Below are positions 21,001 through 26,651 of a stretch of DNA of 64,000 bases, one piece after another. The translations under genes and the position numbers were made by a program. Every line of letters begins with the position of its first letter. Position 1 is the stretch's first letter. Where the stretch lies: contig NZ_OY780939.1 in the NCBI RefSeq assembly GCF_963675975.1, positions 310,001 to 374,000 of the forward strand, in the 5' to 3' direction. The stretch is from Halarcobacter sp. (GTDB lineage Bacteria; Campylobacterota; Campylobacteria; Campylobacterales; Arcobacteraceae). The notes below the pieces were generated by a model. It saw nothing but the letters and a program-made list of their open reading frames with translations. It was not told where the DNA came from and did not search any database.

Positions 21001-22600
21001 TATCTGTATCTGTATCAGTGTCAGTATCAGTGTCTGTGTCAGTATCTGTATCTGTATCCGTGTCTGTGTCAGTATCTGTATCCGTGTCTGTGTCAGTATC
21101 TGTATCTGTGTCTGTATCGGTATCAGTATCCGTATCTGTGTCAGTGTCTGTATCTGTATCCGTATCTGTGTCAGTGTCTGTATCTGTATCTGTGTCTGTA
21201 TCGGTATCAGTATCCGTATCAGTATCGGTATCAGTGTCGGTATCAGTGTCGGTATCCGTGTCTGTGTCTGTGTCCGTGTCCGTATCTGTATCGGTATCTG
21301 TGTCTGTATCGGTATCAGTATCTGTGTCTGTGTCCGTGTCTGTGTCCGTGTCCGTATCTGTGTCCGTGTCCGTGTCGGTATCGGTATCAGTATCCGTATC
21401 TGTATCTGTATCAGTGTCAGTATCAGTGTCTGTGTCAGTATCTGTATCTGTATCCGTGTCTGTGTCAGTATCTGTATCCGTGTCTGTGTCAGTATCTGTA
21501 TCCGTGTCTGTGTCAGTATCTGTATCTGTGTCTGTATCGGTATCAGTATCCGTATCTGTGTCAGTGTCTGTATCTGTATCTGTGTCTGTATCGGTATCAG
21601 TATCCGTATCAGTATCGGTATCAGTGTCGGTATCCGTGTCTGTGTCTGTGTCCGTGTCCGTATCTGTGTCCGTGTCTGTGTCAGTATCTGTATCCGTGTC
21701 TGTGTCAGTATCTGTATCCGTGTCTGTGTCAGTATCTGTATCCGTATCTGTGTCAGTGTCTGTATCTGTATCTGTGTCTGTATCGGTATCAGTGTCGGTA
21801 TCCGTGTCTGTGTCCGTGTCCGTATCTGTGTCCGTGTCCGTGTCGGTATCGGTATCAGTATCCGTATCTGTATCTGTATCAGTGTCCGTATCAGTGTCCG
21901 TATCAGTATCTGTATCAGTATCAGTATCCGTGTCAGTGTCTGTATCTGTATCCGTGTCTGTGTCTGTGTCTGTATCTGTATCAGTATCTGTATCCGTATC
22001 AGTATCTGTGTCCGTGTCTATGTCAGTATCATTATCTGTGTCATTATCTGTGTCTGCTTCTAGTCTGATACCTCTTTCTGTGTCATCAGCTGGAGTTACT
22101 TCTTGTTCTGTATCATCAGCATTAAATAAAGCTCCATTACTTATGATTTCACCAGCTGCTGCTGCATCTAGTAATTCTGCTAATGCACCAAAGTTATCTA
22201 TGATTGAACCGTCTAAATCTGCAAGAGAACTAACCGCTAAGCTCTCTTTTAATGCTTCAATAATTTCACCACTTTTAAATTCTGGATTATTAACTGCTTC
22301 TAAAATCTCTTTTTCACCATCAGTTGTTGCAGAAACCCCTAATGCTGTATTTAAAGCAAATATATCATCAGGCTTATTATTCTTTATAAGTCCTGCCATA
22401 TTATCTAATGTAACTTCGTATCTTTGCCCATTTTCAAGTAAGAAAAGTTTAATTGTTTCCTCTTCATTTGCTAAAGAGAAAGTATATTTGTCAGCCCCTA
22501 AGAAGTAGAATTGTTCACCCTCTAAAGGTTTCAATTCCATTCCATTGGTAACTAGTTTTTCTTCTAGTTCACCATTTATATGTCTTATAATCAGTTTCAT
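11999..22600 (-). CDS. Giant adhesin, N-terminal part (TD-repeat, VCBS, DUF4114, Calx-beta, VWFA); truncated by frameshift
   Basis: The reading frame gives 3,533 residues from the ATG at 22600 (AAAGGA six bases upstream); a GTG one codon earlier is poorly spaced. Domains: a module of 182 residues that may be a retention domain, with an AAAAG motif at 146-150; a Thr-Asp tract at 183-1678; two VCBS-like domains (about 1820-1940 and 2170-2300); a DUF4114-like domain (about 2400-2510); a lectin-like beta domain (about 2513-2710); a Calx-beta-like domain (about 2834-2943); and a VWFA domain (about 3130-3340) with MIDAS motif DISGSMG. The last 20 or so residues are out-of-frame nonsense after a missing base near 12057. 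The intact protein would be about 4,433 residues and a substrate of the adjacent type I system. As sequenced, it lacks the secretion signal. Confidence 0.9.
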   Translation of the reverse strand: MKLIIRHINGELEEKLVTNGMELKPLEGEQFYFLGADKYTFSLANEEETIKLFLLENGQRYEVTLDNMAGLIKNNKPDDIFALNTALGVSATTDGEKEILEAVNNPEFKSGEIIEALKESLAVSSLADLDGSIIDNFGALAELLDAAAAGEIISNGALFNADDTEQEVTPADDTERGIRLEADTDNDTDNDTDIDTDTDTDTDTDTDTDTDTDTDTDTDTDTDTDTDTDTDTDTDTDTDTDTDTDTDTDTDTDTDTDTDTDTDTDTDTDTDTDTDTDTDTDTDTDTDTDTDTDTDTDTDTDTDTDTDTDTDTDTDTDTDTDTDTDTDTDTDTDTDTDTDTDTDTDTDTDTDTDTDTDTDTDTDTDTDTDTDTDTDTDTDTDTDTDTDTDTDTDTDTDTDTDTDTDTDTDTDTDTDTDTDTDTDTDTDTDTDTDTDTDTDTDTDTDTDTDTDTDTDTDTDTDTDTDTDTDTDTDTDTDTDTDTDTDTDTDTDTDTDTDTDTDTDTDTDTDTDTDTDTDTDTDTDTDTDTDTDTDTDTDTDTDTDTDTDTDTDTDTDTDTDTDTDTDTDTDTDTDTDTDTDTDTDTDTDTDTDTDTDTDTDTDTDTDTDTDTDTDTDTDTDTDTDTDTDTDTDTDTDTDTDTDTDTDTDTDTDTDTDTDTDTDTDTDTDTDTDTDTDTDTDTDTDTDTDTDTDTDTDTDTDTDTDTDTDTDTDTDTDTDTDTDTDTDTDTDTDTDTDTDTDTDTDTDTDTDTDTDTDTDTDTDTDTDTDTDTDTDTDTDTDTDTDTDTDTDTDTDTDTDTDTDTDTDTDTDTDTDTDTDTDTDTDTDTDTDTDTDTDTDTDTDTDTDTDTDTDTDTDTDTDTDTDTDTDTDTDTDTDTDTDTDTDTDTDTDTDTDTDTDTDTDTDTDTDTDTDTDTDTDTDTDTDTDTDTDTDTDTDTDTDTDTDTDTDTDTDTDTDTDTDTDTDTDTDTDTDTDTDTDTDTDTDTDTDTDTDTDTDTDTDTDTDTDTDTDTDTDTDTDTDTDTDTDTDTDTDTDTDTDTDTDTDTDTDTDTDTDTDTDTDTDTDTDTDTDTDTDTDTDTDTDTDTDTDTDTDTDTDTDTDTDTDTDTDTDTDTDTDTDTDTDTDTDTDTDTDTDTDTDTDTDTDTDTDTDTDTDTDTDTDTDTDTDTDTDTDTDTDTDTDTDTDTDTDTDTDTDTDTDTDTDTDTDTDTDTDTDTDTDTDTDTDTDTDTDTDTDTDTDTDTDTDTDTDTDTDTDTDTDTDTDTDTDTDTDTDTDTDTDTDTDTDTDTDTDTDTDTDTDTDTDTDTDTDTDTDTDTDTDTDTDTDTDTDTDTDTDTDTDTDTDTDTDTDTDTDTDTDTDTDTDTDTDTDTDTDTDTDTDTDTDTDTDTDTDTDTDTDTDTDTDTDTDTDTDTDTDTDTDTDTDTDTDTDTDTDTDTDTDTDTDTDTDTDTDTDTDTDTDTDTDTDTDTDTDTDTDTDTDTDTDTDTDTDTDTDTDTDTDTDTDTDTDTDTDTDTDTDTDTDTDTDTDTDTDTDTDTDTDTDTDTDTDTDTDTDTDTDTDTDTDTDTDTDTDTDTDTDTDTDTDTDTDTDTDTDTDTDTDTDTDTDTDTDTDTDTDTDTDTDTDTDTDTDTDTDTDTDTDTDTDTDTDTDTDTDTDTDTDTDTDTDTDTDTDTDTDTDTDTDDDIDAECDINFVDESVDTNDTPSSLPGISNVIVCMSDGTLVKIDDYQDDIKNYSDPQQYFADLEAKIPGDATVVDYIVKASSANSSHGSEYWDKDGNAITLPDDISWIDSTDLKNNGGVKVDNEFLQNSLTSDGSVNSGNNTSTDNDQTVTGNVLTNDENADVVTQIVMDGVVTDVPQDGSTVDVVTEYGTLTIDMYGDYSYTVNNSLDEVDAMKDGDMIIDNITYVASNGTLSDEATLNIVINGKTDGDEPDVYPYTDEDNTESVINNGVPYYVDLGNISETSQQYSWDGDENNKADWDNTDSNGQEVIIKAYNADGTEAQITHDDEVSLSDNSSAGLDSNANDYYEIGVAGSPRDASGWPTQQIEYDTETGNSESIVMEFEGMLNTATVTLGHLIDREGGDEIAQWIAYKDGVEVARGIIVANTDANGVTTASIDTGNELFNEIRFESLEYLNGDADGTVDSSDYFIQSFQGSGPATSVADAECDVVIAKEEGHEWVGVDNNTHTTSSPIEGIVAAGNILSNDENVTSLTEVTINGTTTQIPQDGTPVTINTAYGTLTISSNGDYSYQVDDTNTTVDEMNIGDFVIDKIEYVSSNGVDSDDAAVGIIIKGTDDAPIIESITGNDQPIHTVNGLLDVDGDGNGDMISPNELLDRNGSPVFPVDNGNIEINMGDGNSSLSIDYFGGNATYTNAFGYYTVDENGNYEAHIIYNDTGDMDGDGSNFDQFLDGVNLGTLTNLSGEIGFFIIPNGTSSGITTSSSVTYDDTNGWQVDGNNVSAYATDNDLSTDGQDHAVMTINPDGGLTIGFEDLSMGDKDYDDFVITIHPCETLGNATQTVLLEEDFEGISKDYKDSNFNNDWYVDHGTYGDDILVSDDQNQWQMNDSGVEVRVDGGVHGLETANDSDTYIELDSHTSGVNSSITTQVDLGTSNDEFTLSFDYTPRPGNEDSSDMQFTFAGYTVAINVDGSGNVTIDAPAGVKASIEPNGDWYTVTASYSNISGDSATLSFESTGNADTFGAYMDNIKLVGTDYSNENTILSDISLSDVDDANLESATVTLTNYQVGDVINTTGLPSGITIASNSVDANGNLVVELTGTATKADYELALESLTFESSSENRTPREFEFIVNDGDKDSNTMKVTVDIGGCELNTYNKAVLNIVGPETVMEGNDAEGYKVTINEAPETDLIVTVTTGHITTQDGDYIAITKDVTIKAGETSSEEFSVTTITDTDADSGEKYSVSISSTSGGGFDKVEIGVGSVTTTILDDNSNLTIDDATAVVSEEGLDDGIKDDYQEASDYTGVDYTDVTDSNTYSGTINITTNGTNENTIEIDLSSLPTNLSSNSETIVWSYDTSSGTENKAVAIGSNSEGEVIKVELNSGNTIVNEQGSTAPSTVSYEVSISQAIDHPVNSTEDTVSFDFDVSLSDGVYSPATGTISVTVEDDMPTSNDSSIEINVSSEPVNLVFTLDISGSMGQSGDRLSKAIGAIEDLVAEYESQGKEVYAQLNTFSTTAQTPVSGWLDSESLSSELAKLSTGGYTNYEDALEQTEENYTTPINGGNTYVYFLSDGVPTVELDDRTSDPDDTTNGYRQDYIDGSTNSTGYLDANRLEAWEDFLSNSTNNISDVYAIGIDMDSDKYLKLISSNASVVDSDDLSANLIGTVVNETGSLDFSFGADGPADDLAFTWETPTVTGDDSSSVSWNVVGGTLLVGTIAGEVVIKVEATDINTDNPQYKITNLDSGIDIDDISIPYTVTDGDGDNITSALDITINRPIIIEDTNVILCEDNVYTFTINDFDSDATSIKIESLPSLGLLKVDGVEVESSDLPLEISKSDIYSGSLHLLQIQMIQEEMNTIQLV
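12050..12062 (-). other. Frameshift splitting the giant adhesin gene
   Basis: On the coding strand, AGCTTACATTTACT is read S-L-H-L-L in the upstream frame. One extra A (AGC TTA ACA TTT ACT) restores S-L-T-F-T-P-D-T-N-D, the normal continuation of this beta domain, and the new frame runs open to 9300. The span 9300-22600 is 13,301 bases, so one added base makes it an exact multiple of three. No slippery heptamer is present, so programmed frameshifting is unlikely. Confidence 0.88.
17569..22054 (-). repeat. About 4.5-kb hexanucleotide tract encoding (Thr-Asp)n, n about 748
   Basis: The coding strand is an almost unbroken run of ACN-GAY. All four Thr codons and both Asp codons are used, so the DNA is heterogeneous while the peptide is invariant TD. 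Only the N-terminal edge shows exceptions (ND, ID). Larger blocks recur in multiples of six bases: an anchor TGTCGGTATCGGTATCAG (plus strand) appears at 19891, 20323, 20713, 20977, 21373 and 21841. The 60-mers at 18781 and 19681 are identical. The opposite strand is also open as a Val-Ser run, purely as a by-product. Confidence 0.95.
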
Positions 22601-22632
22601 CACAGATCCTTTGCGGTTTTATCTGCTACTAT

Positions 22633-22638
22633 ATTATA
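22633..22638 (-). promoter_or_regulatory. Candidate -10 element for the adhesin gene
   Basis: The 61-bp gap upstream of the adhesin contains TATAAT on the minus strand, 33-38 bases before the ATG and preceded by a T-rich stretch, as in Campylobacterota sigma-70 promoters. There is no clear -35 box and no strong terminator hairpin after the upstream gene, so read-through from the 22665-35430 operon is also possible. Confidence 0.35.
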
Positions 22639-22664
22639 AGAAAAAAGTTTTTAATAAGTTTCTT

Positions 22665-23372
22665 TTATTTATTTTTTACAAATTCTTTAATTCTTTCATA
22701 ATCTTCAATGAAATCAACTTCTGCCCAAAATGCACCTTTTATATCTTTTATATATACATCTTTACCCGTTTCAACTAGTGAATAAAACACATCTTCCCAC
22801 CACATATTATATTCACCTTTATCAACTAAATACTCTAATTGGGCTTTCATAATTTTTAAATCTTTTTTTTGAATCTTTGCTATGCCTACATATTCCCCTG
22901 TAGTATCTTCATTTTTTAATTCTTTACCAAACTTTATTAGTTTGTCACCTTCCCAATAAAACCTATAATCAGCATCTTCAATTCTTGTACTATCTGATAA
23001 AAATACTGGAGATAAATCTGTATTAATTAAATCTTGCAACATAGAATCTTCTATAAATAAATCTGCATTTAAAATAATTAAATCATCATCTAATAAATCA
23101 TCCTTAGCAAACCACATAGAAGCAATAGAATTAGTAACTTTATAAAAAGGATTTTTATATGTTTTATAATCAAAACCCTTTAGAGCTTCATGTATATATT
23201 TTTCTTGATATCCAACTACAATAGTTATATCTGTAATATTATTACGATAAAAAAGTTCCATTGTTCTTCTTATTAGAGGTTTTCCGCCAACATCAACACA
23301 TGATTTTGGATGATCTCCTAAATATCTACTAATTCTTGTTCCAACCCCTGCAGCTAAAATTAATACTTTCAT
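22665..23372 (-). CDS. LicC-like sugar/choline-phosphate nucleotidyltransferase
   Basis: This 235-residue NTP_transferase-fold protein begins with the signature LAAGVGTRI and continues PKSCVDVGGKPLI. That pattern marks small nucleotidyltransferases such as LicC (CTP:phosphocholine) and sugar-1-phosphate transferases; the metal-binding Asp probably lies in LNADLF. The substrate cannot be told from sequence. It is the last gene of the eight-gene operon, 8 bp after a HisC-like aminotransferase. A nucleotidyltransferase plus aminotransferase pair would suit making an activated amino compound, as in PntC-type phosphonate pathways; this is inference only. The ATG is preceded by GGAGAAGTA. Confidence 0.75.
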   Translation of the reverse strand: MKVLILAAGVGTRISRYLGDHPKSCVDVGGKPLIRRTMELFYRNNITDITIVVGYQEKYIHEALKGFDYKTYKNPFYKVTNSIASMWFAKDDLLDDDLIILNADLFIEDSMLQDLINTDLSPVFLSDSTRIEDADYRFYWEGDKLIKFGKELKNEDTTGEYVGIAKIQKKDLKIMKAQLEYLVDKGEYNMWWEDVFYSLVETGKDVYIKDIKGAFWAEVDFIEDYERIKEFVKNK

Positions 23373-23380
23373 TACTTCTC

Positions 23381-24418
23381 CTACTTTAATAAGTCTAAAA
23401 TTCTTTGCATATTTTCATTATCAACAATTGAAAATCTAATACAATTTTCAAGGCACTTTTGATCAAAGTCGTATTTGATTAAAAATTTATTTTCCAATAA
23501 TAGATTTTTATGATACTCATAATTTGATGATTTAAGTAATATAAAATTCGCATATGTATCCATATATTCTATATTTTCAAGTTTTGTTGTTTTAAATATT
23601 TTTTGCCATTTTTTAACTTGATTAACATTTTTTTCTAAAATCTTTTGAGCATTATCTAAAACTTTTTTCCCTACAGTCCCAGCTAAATAATCAATCTCAT
23701 CTATTGGTTTATATTTTCTAAGAAGTTCTATATTTTCAGGATTTGAAATAGCATATCCTACTCTAGCCCCAGGTATTCCAAGTGCTTTAGAGAAAGTTCT
23801 TGTAATAATTAAGTTTGGAAACTCTTTTATCAAACTTACAGTATCTATATCTATATAATGAAAGTATGCTTCATCTAATAAAAAAATTGTATCTGTATTT
23901 AAAGTATGTTTTGCAATAGCTTTTACCTCATCAAGAGTAAACATAGTTCCTGTAAAATTGTGTGGATTTATAAGTGAAAACAATCTTGTATTTTTTGTAA
24001 CTTTTTCTATAATATCTTGAACTTTTGTAGTAGCATCATCTTTGAATTCAACATATTTTTTCACTGCTTTTCTATGATAACTAAACACATCATACATGGC
24101 AAAACTTGGGTTATAATATACAACTTCGTCATTTTCATCAACAAATACTTCAAACACATATTTTAAAGCTTGTTCACTTCCTTGAGTGATAAGCAGATTA
24201 TTGACCTCAACTCCTACAAAATTTGCTAATTTTTCATATAAATCATATAAGTCAGGATAGATTCTTAACATCTTCATATCTAAATCATTAAACATTCCAT
24301 CAATTGAATCAAAGGCACTAAAAGGGGGCTCATTTTTATCTAAACAAACATATTGGTCTCTATCATTTTTTTCTAAAGGTGGTCTATATAGTTTAGAAAT
24401 ATATTCACTGTTTCTCAT
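23381..24418 (-). CDS. HisC-like PLP-dependent aminotransferase (class I/II)
   Basis: The protein has 345 residues with the fold-type I aminotransferase pattern of the histidinol-phosphate aminotransferase group. It shows LDKNEPPF near the N-terminus, the cofactor-binding TQGSEQALKY, the Asp of LLDEAYFHY and the PLP lysine in TRTFSKALGIPGARVGY. No other his genes are nearby, so a dedicated role in this operon is more likely than histidine synthesis. Its 13-bp and 8-bp gaps to neighbours indicate co-transcription. Alternatives include threonine-phosphate decarboxylase-like or phosphonate transaminase activity. Confidence 0.8.
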   Translation of the reverse strand: MRNSEYISKLYRPPLEKNDRDQYVCLDKNEPPFSAFDSIDGMFNDLDMKMLRIYPDLYDLYEKLANFVGVEVNNLLITQGSEQALKYVFEVFVDENDEVVYYNPSFAMYDVFSYHRKAVKKYVEFKDDATTKVQDIIEKVTKNTRLFSLINPHNFTGTMFTLDEVKAIAKHTLNTDTIFLLDEAYFHYIDIDTVSLIKEFPNLIITRTFSKALGIPGARVGYAISNPENIELLRKYKPIDEIDYLAGTVGKKVLDNAQKILEKNVNQVKKWQKIFKTTKLENIEYMDTYANFILLKSSNYEYHKNLLLENKFLIKYDFDQKCLENCIRFSIVDNENMQRILDLLK

Positions 24419-24431
24419 TTTTTTCCTACTT

Positions 24432-26642
24432 CTATGAAAATATAATTGAATCGATATCTTTAAAAGTTACATACCCATTAGTTTTACCTTGATAATTAAC
24501 CAAAGCAACTGTTTTAACTTTTCTATATACTATTTTTTCATAATTTTCTCTCAAAAAAGTTTCTAAATCATCAAATTCTGTAATTCCATATTTTATTAAT
24601 GAAAACACTATTTTTTGTCTATTTGTATAAAGATTAAAATATTTGCACTCAGCTTCAGTAACTAAAACATCCACTTTATCATCAAATTGAAACTCATATC
24701 CCAATTTATTTTCATCAAATAGTATCTCTTCTTTTAACAATTCATCTACAGAAATATCTGTTTTTTCAACAACCATTTCAAATAAAATTCCACAGTTTTC
24801 ATCCTCTAAATCAAACTTTGAAAAGTTCCTTTTTGATTGAATCTTTTCAATATCCCTTAATAAAGCTAATTTCAACTCTTTTCTTCGGCTACCCCATTTA
24901 GTTGAACCTTTTTTATCTTGAAATAGTGTTAGATATATCAAGGACAAAGAGGAGTTAAATTTGTATTTTTGTTCAAATGCTCTTAATGCAAAGTTTTTAT
25001 CAAACTTATTTCCATCTATAAACTCTTTTCTAATACCTTCTAATAAATATCTTTCTGGTTCATTCATAAACTCATCCTCAAATTTTCTTTTTACTTGTTC
25101 TTTTAACTTTCCATCCCAATCAATTCCCGATGCCAAGTTTGAAACTAATTCTGGCAAAATATATATTTCTGATAGTTCAACAAACTCTTTTCCATCAACT
25201 GTTTTTATATATTCATTTGTTTTAGTATCAATTAATGCACAATAGAGTTGGTAAACTCCTGGTTGAACTCTTCTATTTATTCTTAAACATACTTCATCAA
25301 CAACAATATCATCTTTTTTCCAATGTATAGAGTTGAAAGCCCCATTTGATATAGGATGGATTTCACTAAAACTTTGTCCATATTTAGATTTACCAACAAT
25401 ATTAACCTCAATATTTGAAAAACTTTTTTCTCCTACTTGAAATGTCAACTTTGAAAGAAATCCTGAACCTGTTCTAAAACTTTCTACAGCTTGATAGTCT
25501 AAAATCTTATATCCATATTCTAATTGGGCATTTATAGAATTTGTTGCTACATTTGCATTAAATAAATATTTCTTTTCATAAATAGATACATCTTTTTTTA
25601 TGTCATTTATATCATAAATAGATATATCTTTTTTCTTTTTCTTTCTTTTTCTTTCTTTTTCAAAAATAAACTTGATATTGTTTTCATCTTTGCTGATTTC
25701 TAAATTTTCTAGATTATTATCATCTAAACTTTGAAGTTTTTCACTAACATATGAAAAACATTTTTCATCTGCCATTTCAACTCCACCATTGTGTAATATA
25801 GTAGGATAAATATCTAATTGTGAAATCTGATTATTTGAAAACTTCAATTTGAACATTGCAGAGTATTTTAAATACTCATTACCAGCAATTGTATCTACTA
25901 AAAAAGTACCCATATCATATATTATTGGTTTATTTTTATAAACTTCCATTCCTAAAAGAAGATGTGAAGAGTGCCCAAGTATAGCATCACAACCAAAATC
26001 AATCAATTTTCTTGCTTGTACTCTTAACTGCTCTTCTGGATTTTCAACCCAGTTTTCTGTCCAATGGGGAGATACTATAATAAAATCTGCATGCTCTTTT
26101 GCTTTTTTTATAATCCCTTCTAAAGTTGATGAGATATTTTCTATTTTGCTAATATAAAATATTCCACCCCTTTCATCTGTTGCAAACAATGTTTTAGGAT
26201 TTACTGTACAAAAACTAATTACTGCAACAATACTATCTTTCACTCTGATATACATAGGTTTTTTTGATTCAGCTAGATTTCTTCCACTTCCAGAGTTTGG
26301 TATATTCATAAAATCTAAAAAATCTTTTTGAAAGATTACACCCTCTTCACCATAATCCATAGCATGATTGTTTGCAGTTGTTACCGCATGAAAATTTGAA
26401 TCTATTAAAAGTTGAGCTAATTTTACACTACATCTAAAATAGTAAGGATTTTTTTCTCTTTTAGGAAAAAGTTTACCTTTGTGTGTTATTACTGTTTCAA
26501 GATTGCAAAGATTTAAATCACTATTTCTTAAATATTGTAAAGTATTTCCAAATATTTTTTCTATAGAATCTTGTTCATAAAACATATGCATTCTACGAGC
26601 AAGTATTAAATCCCCTACTGCTGTTAAATTAAAACTCTCCAT
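24432..26642 (-). CDS. CapA/PgsA-like metallophosphatase-fold protein with extra C-terminal domains
   Basis: The first 280 or so of 736 residues match the CapA (poly-gamma-glutamate synthesis) family: TAVGDLI, NLETVI, TTANNHAMDYG, SPHWTENW and GHSSHLLLG. Unlike usual PgsA/CapA, no signal peptide or membrane anchor is visible. Residues about 300-350 are Lys-rich (a KRKRKKKKKD run). A beta domain at about 380-500 resembles Wzt-type carbohydrate-binding modules. The C-terminus (about 555-640) contains LIYLTLFQD...WGSRRKELKLAL...NFSKF...GILFEMV, which is also found at the N-terminus of the toroid protein at 32301-34112. The function is unproven; the setting suggests polymer assembly. Confidence 0.75.
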   Translation of the reverse strand: MESFNLTAVGDLILARRMHMFYEQDSIEKIFGNTLQYLRNSDLNLCNLETVITHKGKLFPKREKNPYYFRCSVKLAQLLIDSNFHAVTTANNHAMDYGEEGVIFQKDFLDFMNIPNSGSGRNLAESKKPMYIRVKDSIVAVISFCTVNPKTLFATDERGGIFYISKIENISSTLEGIIKKAKEHADFIIVSPHWTENWVENPEEQLRVQARKLIDFGCDAILGHSSHLLLGMEVYKNKPIIYDMGTFLVDTIAGNEYLKYSAMFKLKFSNNQISQLDIYPTILHNGGVEMADEKCFSYVSEKLQSLDDNNLENLEISKDENNIKFIFEKERKRKKKKKDISIYDINDIKKDVSIYEKKYLFNANVATNSINAQLEYGYKILDYQAVESFRTGSGFLSKLTFQVGEKSFSNIEVNIVGKSKYGQSFSEIHPISNGAFNSIHWKKDDIVVDEVCLRINRRVQPGVYQLYCALIDTKTNEYIKTVDGKEFVELSEIYILPELVSNLASGIDWDGKLKEQVKRKFEDEFMNEPERYLLEGIRKEFIDGNKFDKNFALRAFEQKYKFNSSLSLIYLTLFQDKKGSTKWGSRRKELKLALLRDIEKIQSKRNFSKFDLEDENCGILFEMVVEKTDISVDELLKEEILFDENKLGYEFQFDDKVDVLVTEAECKYFNLYTNRQKIVFSLIKYGITEFDDLETFLRENYEKIVYRKVKTVALVNYQGKTNGYVTFKDIDSIIFS

Positions 26643-26651
26643 CTAATCCCT

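Noticed and set aside
17569-22054. TD tract as a CRISPR array or minisatellite of non-coding origin
   Set aside because: There are no spacer/repeat units of 23-50 bases and no cas genes. Codon degeneracy with an invariant peptide shows a coding repeat.
17586-22508. 1,640-residue plus-strand frame of Val-Ser repeats
   Set aside because: It is the reverse complement of the Thr-Asp tract; GTN-TC periodicity keeps it open by construction. It has no SD or neighbouring partner, and the end beyond the tract is antisense to the adhesin N-terminus.
23381-24418. True histidine-biosynthesis hisC
   Set aside because: The motifs fit the HisC group, but no other his gene is present and the gene is locked inside the polymer-like operon.
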